Positions 23,141-34,518 of a stretch of DNA of 64,000 nucleotides are shown one piece after another (positions within the stretch are counted from its first letter, which is position 1; every line of letters starts with the position of its first letter). Origin of the DNA: Bilabrum cf. latius (lineage: Eukaryota > Bigyra: Bicosoecida > Bigyra > Bicosoecida); contig OZ237761.1 of NCBI GenBank assembly GCA_965178125.1, positions 806,001 through 870,000 of the forward strand, read 5' to 3'. The notes below the pieces were generated by a model. The model was not told the DNA's origin. It saw nothing but the letters and a program-made list of their open reading frames with translations, and did not search any database. A program made the position numbers and the translations under genes.

Positions 23141-25981
23141 ATGGATAAGTTCCTAAAAAGAAGCTAGAAAAGGTTACCCAAGTAGGATGTATCACCTTAG
23201 GTAGAAAAAGGGTGGCCGAAATCCGACAGAAATTCGAATGCAGGCGAGGAAGAAATTGATCGGAGCGACTACAGCGATTCAGACTCAGTTTCTGAGAGTA
23301 GTAGCGACAACGAGACATTGCGGCAGATCATATTCAAAGTTGGAACAAAGAGACCAAGGAGCTAGCAAATTCTGACGCTCCAACCCCTGCAAAGTTGCAG
23401 CTCTACGCCAAACGATGGTAGCCATAAACATGCAGCGCAGCAGCCGGTCTCCGGGAAACCATTGGGCACTCATAGCATGTTGGGAGTACGTCCACTATCG
23501 CATTTACTGTCTGAAATCGGCACTTTGCCGAGACAACTTCGTTGCCGGCAGCTAGGCTTGCATCATGCGTCCAGCAGCATTGTCCATAGGCTGCGCAGGG
23601 CGGGAGCAGGGGGGGCTTCTGCACCCTCTGCTAATGCTTCATCGTGTGATGGATACGTTGGCCGATTCAAAATGCTATCAGATGACAGGAGGGTGCCTCG
23701 GCTGATCTCTCGACACTCGGACCGCCTGCTCCCGGAGAGCGCCAGCCTCGCCGGGCTGCCGGGTCTCTCGCTGTGCCCCCTCACCAGCAGGATGCGGTCG
23801 TAGAACGGCAGTGCCATTTGGGAAAGTGACGGCGTTGTCTCAATTGATGTTTTAAAGAGGCACGATGGCGCCACGGGCGGGCCAGCTCTTGTGGCAGTCG
23901 CGAATGGGGCGGGGTATGTCGCCGTGTCGCGGCTGCGACCAGCCGGAGGCCGGGCCAGGGCGGAGGGGCCGAAGGCAGCCTCTCTATCATGCAGTGCACC
24001 TGGTCTTGAGCCCCACATCGCGGAGTATCAGCGCGCCTTCGTGGGCGTCCCTTGGGCGGGCTGGCACGGGCCGCGGATTAAGTAGGCAGCGTGGGTGGGC
24101 ACTCCCGATACTTCGCCTCTCTTGGCACTGCTGCAGGCCAGTGGCAAGGGTCTGGCTGTGCTAGATGCAAGCCGCGCCCGTGACATGGCATCAAGCATGC
24201 CTGTGGATGCCTTGCCGGACGGGTCATTCGTGTGGAGCACCGGCCATCAGCATCAGCCCAGGGGAACTGCATCGAACCACGTCGAGTACAGGCGCAGGAA
24301 GCGGCGGGACCTAGCGCTGCGCATGGACGGCAAGGCAAGGGGAGGAGACGTAGTGATGGGCGGTGCGATGGGGCAGCAGGGGAGGCGACGGGGAGCTGCA
24401 ATGAGCTTCCTGGGGGGCGGAGGTGGCGGTGCTCCCCAGCGGAGCAGGTCGGGGGTTTCTTTTCTCGCAGCTGACAGGCGGTCTGGTGCTGTGCACGCAG
24501 CGTCTTCGTCTTCGTCTTCGTTGCTTGCATCATCGTATTCTAGTGCGTCCTCAAGGGCTAGCAATCGCATCAAGACCATCCGTGGAGGCAGCCACCAGGT
24601 GCTGGTTGGGGGTGACCATCACGGCGAGGCGCTCGTCTGGGATCTGCGTCAGGACGGCAGGCAGGGACCCGTGCTGCATGCACGCACAGGGGCGGGGGCG
24701 GGGACGGCCTTGTCAGAGACCAACTCTAGGGACGCTCTATTCCCTGCTTGCATCGGCAGAACGGGTGGATCTCGATTGGGGGTTCATACGCACGTGTTGA
24801 GCAGTGGGGCATCAGCATCGGCGGGGTATGCCCGGTTCCCTGGATACCCGAGCGGACGGTCGGGGGCACCGGGGCCTGGGGTAGCTGGCAACAGCAGCGG
24901 ATAGCACTATGACCGGCGCGCAAAGCGCGCCAGCCTGTCACCAAATGCAGTCACGTCCCTCCTGCTGGACCCCGGTTGGGAAGGCGAAGGCGGGCATGGC
25001 TCCTGCACCGGTGTGGTGGTTGGTCGCCAGGACGGGGTCGTGAGCTGGGTGGATCTACGGGTGGCTGCCGGAGGGTCTGCCTCATCGAGTGCTTGTCGGC
25101 CGGGTGGACCACCGCGAGCTGTCACATGGCAGGTGAATGTGGGTCGCGAGTGCAGGCGGGCTGTGGAGGTGGAGCGGGCCATGCGCGCAAGAGACGTCAG
25201 GGAGGAGAGGAGGGCTGCGGTGGACAGGGAGAGAGCAGGCAGAGGTGCTCAAGGCACAGGGGGCTTGGATGGAGACGAGGACGAGGACGAAGACGACGTT
25301 GAAGATGAAGGCAAGGGAACCGAATCCTCCAAGCGGAGCAGAGGCAGAGGCGTGAGATCACGGCACCGAGCGCGCTTGGCAGCTGTGCCATCCATGTCGG
25401 TGCCACTGAAAGCCCCCGCCAGATCGACTGCCCCTGCGCTTGCGCATGCAAGCGCCATGGTTCCGCCCTCCATAGTGGGGCTGTGGGACGGAGGCAGTTC
25501 CTTGAGGGAAGCAGACCGCTCCAGCTCGCATTCACTCACGAGCTGCACGCTGGTGCTCCTGTCCAACGGGTCTCTGTGCGCGCTCTCTGCGAATCCAGCC
25601 GTGTACTCCGACATGCACCTGCCGAGTCTCGCCGAGGACACCTGCGTGCACGAGGGGGGTCACGCAGCTGGACTCTCGGTGCTGCTGCCAGCCTTTGCCG
25701 AGGGGCACTGGGCAGACCAGGTGGAGGTTGCGGGGGGCGCGCTGCTGCACCCCGCGCGCTGGAGGAGGGGAGGCGCGGTGCTCGTGCCTGTGCCCTCTCT
25801 GAGCCGGGGGGCAGCAGTGCCTCTCATGCGCATCCCAGTGCCGGGGGCGGGGGAGCGGTGCTGGGCCGAGGGCCAGAAGATGAGAGGTGACGTGCCTGTG
25901 GCAGCTTGCTCTGTGCCAGGGACAGGCTCCGTGGTGCTGGGCACTCGCGGTGGGATGGCAGCCGTGAGGGACGTGGCATGA
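23141..25981 (+). CDS. WD40-like beta-propeller protein
   Basis: A 946-residue frame with seven in-frame TAG codons (23165, 23183, 23198, 23363, 23801, 24083, 24902) and TGA at 25979. Three of the TAGs fall within the first 20 codons (MDKFLKRS-Q-KRLPK-Q-DVSP-Q). An acidic N-terminal region (EEEIDRSDYSDSDSVSESSS) precedes repeat-like blades: AIWESDGVVSIDVL, PALVAVANGAGYVAV, QVLVGGDHHGEALVWDLR, TGVVVGRQDGVVSWVDLR and, at the end, SVVLGTRGGMAAVRDVA. These have the 'G..dG.v.vwDlr' look of WD40 repeats, separated by low-complexity inserts. I cannot tie it to a named family; a nuclear scaffold such as a WDR76/DDB2 relative is possible. The start is the first ATG in the frame. Confidence 0.7.
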
Positions 25982-26124
25982 GATGGATTCCACCCGTGGT
26001 TCCGGCTGAGGCTGACCCAGATCTGCAGGCTTAGATTCTGGCGATAAGCTGCGCTGCACGGCCAGTGAAAGATATTGGCAGACTTCAGGGCGATTGGAAC
26101 TCGCATATCATAAGCCAATCTCAG

Positions 26125-26328
26125 CAATGCTCATCAATGAATGCAGTCACAACCCGATTAGAGCACCTTCTCCTGCAATGCTCATCAATGAATGCAGTCA
26201 CAACCCGATTAGAGCACCTTCTCCTGCAATGCTCATCAATGAATGCAGTCACAACCCGATTAGAGCACCTTCTCCTGCAATGCTCATCAATGAATGCAGT
26301 CACAACCCGATTAGAGCACCTTCTCCTG
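26125..26328. repeat. four-copy 51-bp tandem repeat over a gene end
   Basis: Units of 51 bp begin at 26125, 26176, 26227 and 26278 and are essentially identical. Read on the minus strand, the copy nearest the methyltransferase gene contains its last codons (LQEKVL) and TAA stop. The other three copies repeat that end, stop included, downstream of it. Confidence 0.95.
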
Positions 26329-27364
26329 CAAGTACACTGTGGCATTGCCCCAGCTCATGACCCTGGAGGCGTGCTCCAGGACGGCCCACGCAGGCGAAGG
26401 GATCCTCCTGGTGAACGTGATGGCCACCGTGCCCTTGGCGCACTTCTCCGTAGCCGCCGCCAGCTTTGCCATGAGCACGTCGTCGAAGCATGTGCTGTTG
26501 GCGAACAGCATCGTGGCGTCGCTCAGGTCCCTAGTGGTGAAGTCCTGCCGCAGGAACTGCACCTCCAGCCTGTCGGCCCTCTTCTCCTCGGGCAGCCGAC
26601 TCTGCATGTCCTCGGTCGTCCATCGGTCGAGCAGCTCCACGCTCGCACCGTGCAATCCCTCCAGGATCTCGATCCCAGTCGCGCGTTCAAAGTCGTGCAT
26701 TAGACATGCTGCAAATACCGGCTTCCCAGTGCCGCTGCCGATGTCGTAAAATACTCCTCCGGGCGACGCCAGCTTGCCCCACTTATGCTTCAGCTGCGAA
26801 ACACAGGAGCGGGGAGACAGGCAGTGCCAGGACTCACGCCGCGTGCAGCAGCGCAACTGGTACAAATGCTTTATAACTTACATCCAGGAACGCAGCGCAG
26901 AATGAGTCAAACTCTATTTCTCCGTACACTAGTGTTGAGGCCTTTTCTCCTTTCTCTTCACGCTCGCGGCAGCTCAGCGATTTCCCAAGTGAGAGGGGGT
27001 GGTCACTTATCAACAAATTGTACAATGCCTTTCGCTTGTCGTCTGCAGCACTTAAAGCAGATAAACTGTAGCACAGAATTCTTGAGCAAATCGTACCAAG
27101 TAGTATTCAAGTGCATCGTTTGACACATTGCACTCACAGTCTTCGTCAGACATTTTAGTGTCCTCCTCATTCTTGGACTCTGCAGCAACGCTTGCCAATG
27201 CAGCACTACTTTCACCGGCAACAGCTTCCTCTTTGGCCTGCGGAACGGGCACCAACGGGATCGTGAGTACCAAGCGGAGAAAAAGTGAGTCATTGGAGCA
27301 AGCACATTGGGAACACTCGATGGCATGGGCAAAATCTTACAGGATCCGAGGCAATAGCTGCCAT
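26311..27364 (-). CDS. DOT1-like SAM-dependent methyltransferase
   Basis: Four exons (27364-27341, 27237-27138, 27042-26882, 26793-26311) with introns of 103, 95 and 88 bp (GTAAGA, GTGAGT, GTAAGT donors). The 255-residue product begins MAAIASDPAKEEAV and reads LVYGEIEFDSFCAAFLDLKH across the third junction, then the SAM-binding motif GGVFYDIGSGTGKPVFAA and GIEILEGLHGASVELL. The block DLSDATMLFANSTCFDD, then KGTVAITFTRR, follows the DOT1-fold order (motif I, acidic loop, 'FANN.cF' motif). It has no TAG codon and ends with TAA. DOT1 enzymes methylate histone H3 Lys79 in the nucleus, but short relatives of this kind in protists may have other substrates. The gene is divergent from the membrane-protein gene at 27494. 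Confidence 0.75.
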
Positions 27365-27493
27365 CAGATTTCTATCCTCTGCGATCGGCCGGCAAACCTA
27401 ATTTTGGGTGCCTGTCGCCGATAAACCGGAACAAAAGGTGCACTGCATGGTCATTGCAGCCAACGTCAACTCAGGATCAAATATTGGGCTAGA

Positions 27494-28792
27494 ATGAGCA
27501 GCAACGATGACAGATAGCATGATACAGCCCGAAGACGAACTGTTGTTAAGTTTGGTCCTTTCAGAATCGATAGAGAAGACATTACTAAGGACGGAAGCAG
27601 TGTTCCAGAGAGGACTGATTCGGGGCCTAGCGAACAGCCGACTGGGGGAGATGAAAATGCCTGGGGCAGCCTGGTTGGCATATCAGTTGCAAGCGTAACG
27701 ATTGGACTTGTAGTTGGCTTCTCTGCTGTCGGACTGTATCGGCGGATGTCCGGGCACACGACGAATCGCATGCGGCAGCTCTCACGTGAAGTGGGCGACC
27801 TTGTGTCTGAATCAGCGGGCGTGATGCGTAGAGCCACTGAACCAGTGCAATTATCTCGAAGCATTGCGGACTCGAGTGAGCAGGAGCTCCCAAGCGGTGC
27901 TAGCGCGGTATCTGGCACGATGGAGATGTCCGATGCCAAGCAGCGCCCCCTCGTTGTGCATGTCTTGGCCCGCGCTGATGACGTTGCTCACAAACAGAAG
28001 CTGGGTTGGTTCCGATCATTTGGAATGCAGCTGCTAGGCAGTGAGCAGGCTCCATGGGAGATCCAGAAAGTAGTGGTCGACGTCCCGGACAGCACGCTCG
28101 CGGCCCAGCGGGGAGGAGCAGGCAAGCGCAGCTTGGGGGCGGGGTCGGCTGCCCTCTAGGCAGGCGTGCCGGTGACAGCTGCGGTGATGGGTGCGCGTGG
28201 GTTCGAGACGTGCGTGGAAGAGGCTCATTTCCGAGAGGGAGAGAGGGGGGGAGAGGGAGAGGGGGCGGGTGGAGGGGGCAGGGCCAAGGTGATCGCAGAG
28301 GGGGGTGGGTTGATGATGGACAGTATTGAGGCATCCAGGGGGAAGGGGTGGACACGTGGGGGCGATGAAGAGGAGGCATCAGGGGAAAGCCGGGCAGGGA
28401 CTGAAAGCCGTGCAACAGGCTAGGGTGGATTGCAAGACACGGACGGGAGTGAGTCGGCTGGACGAAGTGCTGGGGATGTGGAGGACAGCAGCGGGGACAC
28501 ATCTGCCTCTGCATCTGAGTGCGGGTATGGGCAGGGTTAGCTATGGCGCAGCGGGCGCGCCGGATCCTCTCCACTGGAGCAGGCTGGCCTGCCGTTCTGG
28601 CGGGTGCTTGTGCATCCTGTAGGGGAGGCCCGTGCCATCGCGGGCCGACTCGCGCAATCAAAGGGCAAGGGCAGTGGCAAGGGGAGGGGCAAAGGACAGA
28701 GGCGCGGGGGGAGGAAGACGGGTAGGACTCACGCGCAACGCTTCGAAGGACAGGGCAGTCCACAGGCTGAGAACGGTCGTGGCAGACAGTGA
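27494..28792 (+). CDS. single-pass membrane protein, unknown family
   Basis: A 432-residue frame with TAG at 27515, 28157, 28421 and 28538, ending in TGA. The N-terminus is basic (MSSNDDR-Q-HDTARRRTVVKF), followed by one clear transmembrane segment, SLVGISVASVTIGLVVGFS, and a basic flank (LYRRMSGHTTNRMRQ). A conserved-looking soluble block follows (RPLVVHVLARADDVAHKQKL, then EQAPWEIQKVVVDVPDS). The distal half is Gly/Arg/Lys-rich low complexity. The frame with the first TAG is chosen because it alone joins the basic N-terminus to the transmembrane segment. The family is not recognised. Its 3' end is 39 bp from that of the DDX11-like gene. Confidence 0.6.
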
Positions 28793-28831
28793 TGAATGGT
28801 TTGCAATCGTTCGATTCAATGCAATCGCGCC

Positions 28832-31800
28832 TCACTTCGCACCACCACTGGTCGCGACTTCCGCAATCGCTGATGCAGCAGCAGTTGTTGCAGTAGCCGC
28901 GCCCTGAGTCTTGTCTGGCAGCGCCGCGCCTCCATCCGCTGCCCGCCGCCTGCCCCTGTAGAATGCCCCCAGTGCTCTGAATGCCTGCCCGAACGCATCG
29001 CAGCCCTGCGTCCTGCGGTCGATCCATGGAGGCAGCTGCGCGCGGGTGCGGGCCTGCAGGAACCGCCGGTCCAGCAAACACACTGCCGCCCAGTCCCCCG
29101 CGTGTCTGATGGCCCGCCCCACCGCCTGGTTGACGCTCTGGAAGCAGAGCCCTTCGTACAGCGTGCGGCCCGCGCCCTTGCCCGCCACAGCTTCCATCCG
29201 AGCCATGCGAGCAGCCAGCTCGGGGTCCCTCGCATTCGGATACGGCAGCCCCACGACCACGACCAGCCGGGCCAGGTCATCCTTGAAGTTGAGGCCCTCG
29301 CTCAGCTTGCCCCCCATCACCGCGAACAGCAGAGCGCCCCTGGGGTCCTCCCGCACGGCCTTCTCATAGCCAGCCAGCACCGCTCCGACCTCGCCGGCGC
29401 CCTGCGGCTCTCGAAACACTGCTTTGCGGGCCTGTAGGCTGTCCAATAGTGGAGAGCCTCCGGAGCTGGAAGATGCTGGGAGTGCCCCTGATGCCTTGCC
29501 AGGGGCTGCTGGTCCCGTGAGTGCCCCGGTGGATCCTCCCAGGACTGCTTTCTCAAAGTCGTACGAAGGCAAAAATACCACCATACCTTTGGGAGCCATC
29601 AGGGCCAGCTGCAAGAGCACCCTGCCGAGCTCCTGCCGCAGGCCCGGGTCCTGTCTCGTGCGGAAAGTGAACTCGAGGGGAGTCCCGCTGGGTCCCTTGC
29701 CCAGTGCCACTCCCAGCAGCGACTCGTCAGGGACCACGTGTCCGCATGAGAAGAGACGCACGCTGGCTGGAGGCAAGCGAGGGGCCAGCTATGCAATCAC
29801 CACGTCCGTGGGGCGCATGGTGCCTCCGGCGAGCACCACGGATCGAGCCTACCGCAGCACGGGTTCGAAGCAGCTGGCTGGGTGCAGCAGCGTGTACCTG
29901 ATGGAGCCACCTAAGTCTGGAGCTGAGGCGCCCATAGGTGGCTCTTTGGCTACACTCATTGACACCAGCGAGGATGCACTTTCAGCCTAAGCCGCCCCGA
30001 CTGTATACGCACGGCCGGGCGGGCTCTCTGTCACCACGACGCACCCGTCGCTCTGGGGGCGGGCCAGTGCCTCAAGCAGAGATCGCACCTGGTACATGGC
30101 GGCGGGGTGCAGGGCACACAGCCTCTCCGCCGCAGAGGGGGGCTCCTGACCAGAGGGTGCACCGGCGCCTGGGGGATGGCTTGCTCGCCCCCCCGCCTGT
30201 GCGCGCGTCTGCTTGTGAGCCCGGATGCGCTGCCGCGCTTGCTCTGCCATCCCTCTCGCCACCTTGCAGAGGGTCGATTCCTGCAGGAACTGGCACAGGG
30301 AGCTCAGCTGCACCCCGGCGAGACCGCTTGTTTCAAGAAATACGCTCACATCCATGGCACGTCCGAGGGTAGACTGCCTGTGACCCCCTTCTCCTGCCCC
30401 CCGCCCATGAACCCCTGGTCCTGGTTCCCCTCGCAGCGCGGTCAGGAGCGCGGCCGTACACCTCTCCAGCACGCGGCAGCTGGTCAGCGATCGGGCCTTC
30501 ACGCGGCTCCCATACCGCCGGACATACTCCGAGACCTGGGCCCCTGCAGCCGCTAAATGGCCAGCGCGCACCTCGACGGAGTACACGCCATTGACGGCAG
30601 CTGGCAAGTTGTGGCCCTCGTCCACTACCACCACAGCGCCACGCAGGTCCAGGCCCAGCGCCTGTCGCGCCCCCTCCTGCAACAGGAGGCTGTAAGGCAA
30701 GGCAATTACCTCGGCCAGTGGCAAGGCGCGCCTAGCCGCGTAGTACGGGCACCCCCCCTCTTCCTCCCCCCTGCGGTGGGCCTCCTCCACGTCGGCCGGC
30801 TCCACCAGCAGCCTGTCATGCAGCGCCAGCACACCCTCTTCGTTGAGGTAGCTGCACCCGCTGCACCCGCTTTTGCTTATTCTCTGCTTCGGAGCACCCT
30901 TCCGCTTGCTGCCCACTGCTGCCCCTCCACCACTGGCCCCATCCCCTCCCCCTGGTGATCGCTGCCCCCCCTTCCCAGCTCCCCTGCGCCTCTCGTCCTG
31001 CAGCTCCTGGCACCGCTCCGAGATGCGCGCCTCGGAGCCGAGGGCACGGACCTGTGGATTTGCGCACAGCACGGAGCGGCCCGCGAGCACCACCACCCGC
31101 GCGTCGGCGAACCTTGTCTTGCGCAGCTCTGCCACGAACTGGGTCAGCTGGGAGTGCGTCCTGGAGGCGAAGATCAGGCGAGGGACCGGCGGGGGGTCGG
31201 GCGAAGTGGAGGAGGAGGAGGAAGAGGACGCGGATGCCTTTGATTGCGCTCCGAGCACGGTTGCCCGTCTCTCCCGGCGCATCGCGTCCGCGAGACGGGC
31301 TGCGGCCGAGGCCTCGCCTGCCTGCACACCCACCGTGTCTGCGGCCCCGCTGGACCCACCCCGGGAGAGCGGGGAGTCTGGGCCCATGGCTAGTTCAAAT
31401 CGGGGCGTGGGGGACGGTGGCGCGTCACTCGCCGTCTATTGCGGCAAGGAAGGGGGCTTGCGCACGGGCTCGCCTGCCCGCTGGGTCCATGCAGTCCTGC
31501 CGTCCTGTCGCCGCTTCTTGCGGTGTTTCCTTCTTGCGGCAAGGCGATGCCTTGCAAGCTCTATCTACGCATCAACTGCCTATAAAGCAGACAGCGCAGA
31601 TACTTCGGCGTACTTTTGTGCTTGAACACGCCGTTCCTCATCGAAACCCTCGATCCAGTCTAGCTCCATCGACTCTGTTGCGCTGGAAGAGACGCCAGAC
31701 GGCGCGCTTGCGGGACTCGTCTTCGTAGACCCAGCACTATACTTGGCAGAGTCTGATTCTGGCTGACCGACGGACTGAGATGAGGTCTCCGCCATTCCGA

Positions 31801-32056
31801 CGGTGCCGCGAACGCCAGCTGCGGGTGGCCGGGCGCGGTTGTCCCGAAGCCATTGCATACTAGAGCAGATAATACTCAATGTTTTGCCCTGCGAAAACAA
31901 CTTGCAATGGTTAATATGCTTGAGAAATCCATCGAATTTGAATTGTCGCGGCCATCACAAACTTACGGTTCCTGTCGGACTTTCCAGCAGAGCTAATTGC
32001 TGATTCTCGAATGAATCGTACAGGGTGCGCATAAACTCATTTTGAATGGGATAAGG
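28832..32056 (-). CDS. DDX11: DDX11/CHL1-type iron-sulphur DNA helicase (5' exon unresolved)
   Basis: XPD-family helicase with exons at 32056-31967 and 31888-28832, intron 78 bp (GTAAGT...CGCAG). Splicing joins PYPIQNEFMRTLYDSF...LESPTGT to GKTLSIICSSMQWLRD, restoring Walker A. Other motifs: RLIFASRTHSQLTQFV, VVVVDEGHNLPAAVNG (DEGH box), GLNFKDDLARLVVVVGLPYP and SVNQAVGRAIRHAGD. Iron-sulphur cysteines are plausible at VLCANPQ, RCQELQ, the CSGC pair and GCPYYAAR. TAG codons at 31580, 31565, 31436, 29987, 29849 and 29789 are all in frame. The last two flank ARSVVLAGGTM, a CHL1/DDX11 hallmark, and the one at 29789 aligns with a Gln of human DDX11 (FRQQLL). TGA ends the frame. The first exon, upstream of 32056, was not found. 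The role is DNA repair and sister-chromatid cohesion in the nucleus. Confidence 0.92.
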
Positions 32057-32308
32057 CTGAAAGGGGAACGAGAAATGTGCCGGTTCAGGCTACATCAGGC
32101 CTTTGGCTAGAGCCGCACTTGCTCGCGAGTTGATGGAAGTAACGCGTAGTTTCAAAATGGAACTTCGTTGAACTCTGGATTTTGCGACTGGAATCTAGGC
32201 CTGGCCGGGTGCACCAGAGCGATTCGAACTTGACGATAACGTATTTGTGTACCAAAGCGTTGACTGCATACATTCTCTGATTATAAAAGCGAACTACATT
32301 AGGAATAC

Positions 32309-32533
32309 ATGAGCTTTTGGCCGTTGCAGCGCGAACTGAATCCATGCTCGCGAAGAGTAGGACGGTATCTGCCGGGCCTTGTAGGCGGCTTGGCGTTTGG
32401 AATAGGTGCTTATGCTGCTAGTCAGTACGAATCTGAAGCTGTGGCTGGCATTCAAGCAACATGGGACGTTGTGGGAATGCTGGCGCGTGGAGAGTTTGTG
32501 TTTGATGGTGTGAGACCAATCCGACTTCCTTAA
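32309..32533 (+). CDS. small predicted membrane protein
   Basis: A 74-codon frame from ATG to TAA. It contains one hydrophobic glycine-rich segment, YLPGLVGGLAFGIGAYAASQ, after a basic stretch (RRVGR), a texture like TMEM14-type small membrane proteins, though too short to assign. It lies where the missing first exon of the DDX11-like gene could be on the other strand, so it may be spurious or only one exon of a longer gene. Confidence 0.3.
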   Translation: MSFWPLQRELNPCSRRVGRYLPGLVGGLAFGIGAYAASQYESEAVAGIQATWDVVGMLARGEFVFDGVRPIRLP

Positions 32534-32799
32534 CGCAAGTAATTGTTCGTTGTCTGGCCCAATGTGCGGTTTCTTCGCAAGTACTGATCGGAACGCATTT
32601 GACCATGTCACAAGCTGCGATAAATAGCGTTGGTGCCGCAGTTGTGGCGGCTCATGAATTTCGGATCTGTGACGCACTGCGCGCGTCCTAAGTGCAACTT
32701 CAGCTGTGTTGCGTCCCAAGGCGACGGATTCCCCACGCAATGTAGTAACGCGTATCCTTACTATCTTTTGAAGCGATTCAGCCCCATTCTTTGCCGCAG

Positions 32800-34341
32800 G
32801 GAGAGTCCCAACGCCCGGCCCCTGACGGTGACGTACCTCCGAACAGTGCAGCGAGCAGCTCGCTGGCTTCCAGCTCGACAACGCTAGGAAAAGACGCGAA
32901 ACAAGTGTCCACACCTCGTGACACAAGAGTTAGCGATACACACGAAGCGACCAGTGATGATGCGCGCAGACGCACCAGCAAGGCGAACGCCAGCGGGTCA
33001 AGATCGGCACCTCGCGGCACCTCCAACGGGCCTGCCGGGGCATCGGGTGACAGGGACAGGGACGATTCATTCGAGTTTCCCAAGGTTACTCCATGCTCCC
33101 CTCTACCCTTGCCCCTGGAGGCAGTCATGGAAGCCGCTCGCTCCTCGCCGCTCGACGGGCCCATGGATTCACCCCCCTCGCCCTCGGTGCACTCACCTGG
33201 CGACAGGAGGCCGCGCCCGAGCCCCATCGGGCGGACCCGGGCCACTGCCAGCGGCACTCGGCATTCCTCCCGCTCGCACCCGTCCCCCATGCCCTCTCCC
33301 ATGCCGGGTCCGAGGACCCCCCCAAGCGGGCAGGCCGCTGTGTCTGTCTCTGGGTCGCCAGGTCAGGCAGGGCATGGCTCGGGTGCTTCCCCCAGTCGGA
33401 GCGCACACCTCGATTCCGACAGCGACGAGGACGATCACCCGGCAGTGCGGTCCCCCGCGTGGGGGTGGTACGTGCGCATGGGGGCCGGCACCACGCCTCC
33501 CTCGGGGCACGCAGCAGCAGCCGCGGTGGCCCGGGCCCGGAGCAGGGGCGGGGGCAAGGGCAGGGGCAGAGGGAAAAGAGAGCAGTCAGGCAGCATCAGG
33601 GTAGCGCAACAGCGCAAAGGGGTGCCCGCGCACGCCCCCGAGCCGCCCATCGCGAGTTATGAAGTGCAGTACCGAGCCGTTGAGCGCGTCCCGACCCAGG
33701 GCACGGGCGCAAGTGAGCATTCTCACGAGCCCAGGCAAGAGACAGGCAGCGGCAGACGCACCCCCGTGGCGCTGGGGCCGGTCGAGTTCCCGTCCGCACC
33801 ACCGGAGCCCAGCTCAAGCAGGAGTAGTGTGCGCAGCGAGGCATCCTCTGCCAGCCGGTCCCGCTGGGCCCCCGCACACAGCGATGCATCTGCGCTATCC
33901 AGATCGAGGATGGACACGGCCAGTGGCAGCGGCCCCGAGGCCCTGAGAGCGCAGCCTGCTGGCAGCAGCGCGGGGCCAGGATCTGGCTCAGCCTCAGAGT
34001 CCCCGCATCGAGATCGAGGGACGAGCCGCCCGCTCAGCGTCGGTTCTTGCTTGGCCGCGGCATCTGGAGGACACCGCACGGATGGAGACATCGATCCGCG
34101 TTCACGGAAGTCCGCGGGAGGGCGTGGTGGGCGGGGCTCTCGCGTGGGCAGGAGCGTGTCTGCAGGAGACGGCTTGCTCGCTGCTGTGGGGGCGTCCTCC
34201 ATTGCCGCGGGGCGAACACCCAGTGGCAGGGACAGGGGCAAGGGCAGGGGCAGCGGTGGTCGGTCCTTGTCCGGTGGTGCCTCTTGGAGCGATGAGGTGA
34301 GTCAGTGGATCAATAGAGGGCCCCCCATCCCGGACACATGA
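32800..34341 (+). CDS. disordered Ser/Arg/Gly-rich protein, 5' end unresolved
   Basis: An open frame of about 513 codons ending in TGA, with no in-frame TAG. It follows a good splice acceptor (TTTGCCGCAG) at 32790-32799, so an upstream exon is expected. A nearby Cys-rich frame (MNFGSVTHCARPKCNFSC, from the ATG at 32654) is a candidate, but its phase does not join cleanly. The product is low complexity: Ser/Pro-rich repeats, acidic patches (DSDSDEDDH), a basic GGGKGRGRGKRE segment, and a more ordered end (SWSDEVSQWINRGPPIP). Such proteins are often RNA-associated. I assign no function. Confidence 0.5.
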   Translation, partial: GESQRPAPDGDVPPNSAASSSLASSSTTLGKDAKQVSTPRDTRVSDTHEATSDDARRRTSKANASGSRSAPRGTSNGPAGASGDRDRDDSFEFPKVTPCSPLPLPLEAVMEAARSSPLDGPMDSPPSPSVHSPGDRRPRPSPIGRTRATASGTRHSSRSHPSPMPSPMPGPRTPPSGQAAVSVSGSPGQAGHGSGASPSRSAHLDSDSDEDDHPAVRSPAWGWYVRMGAGTTPPSGHAAAAAVARARSRGGGKGRGRGKREQSGSIRVAQQRKGVPAHAPEPPIASYEVQYRAVERVPTQGTGASEHSHEPRQETGSGRRTPVALGPVEFPSAPPEPSSSRSSVRSEASSASRSRWAPAHSDASALSRSRMDTASGSGPEALRAQPAGSSAGPGSGSASESPHRDRGTSRPLSVGSCLAAASGGHRTDGDIDPRSRKSAGGRGGRGSRVGRSVSAGDGLLAAVGASSIAAGRTPSGRDRGKGRGSGGRSLSGGASWSDEVSQWINRGPPIPDT

Positions 34342-34518
34342 GCCCAACCCTGCCCTGAATTGAAGGTAAACTAGCTTGTTGTGAGTCACTGCGCTTGTGC
34401 GATTGTGAATCCACGCATCATCTGTCTCAGTCATTAGGCACCACCTGGGTCGAGGCATCACCAGGCTTGCCCTCCTCAGCTTGGGCCTCGGTCTCTGGCA
34501 GCCCCACGTCGAGAGGCC

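Noticed and set aside
26125-26328. A CRISPR-like array
   Set aside because: Units are contiguous 51-bp copies without spacers and overlap a eukaryotic gene end.
32195-32260. A tRNA gene suggested by GTTCGAATC on the minus strand
   Set aside because: Flanking bases do not pair as a T-stem, and no matching D-arm or anticodon arm is present.
32057-32300. A first exon for the DDX11-like gene (candidates ending FNE or RPD)
   Set aside because: No candidate combines an ATG, a good donor, correct phase and the family's N-terminal motif, so the 5' end is left open.
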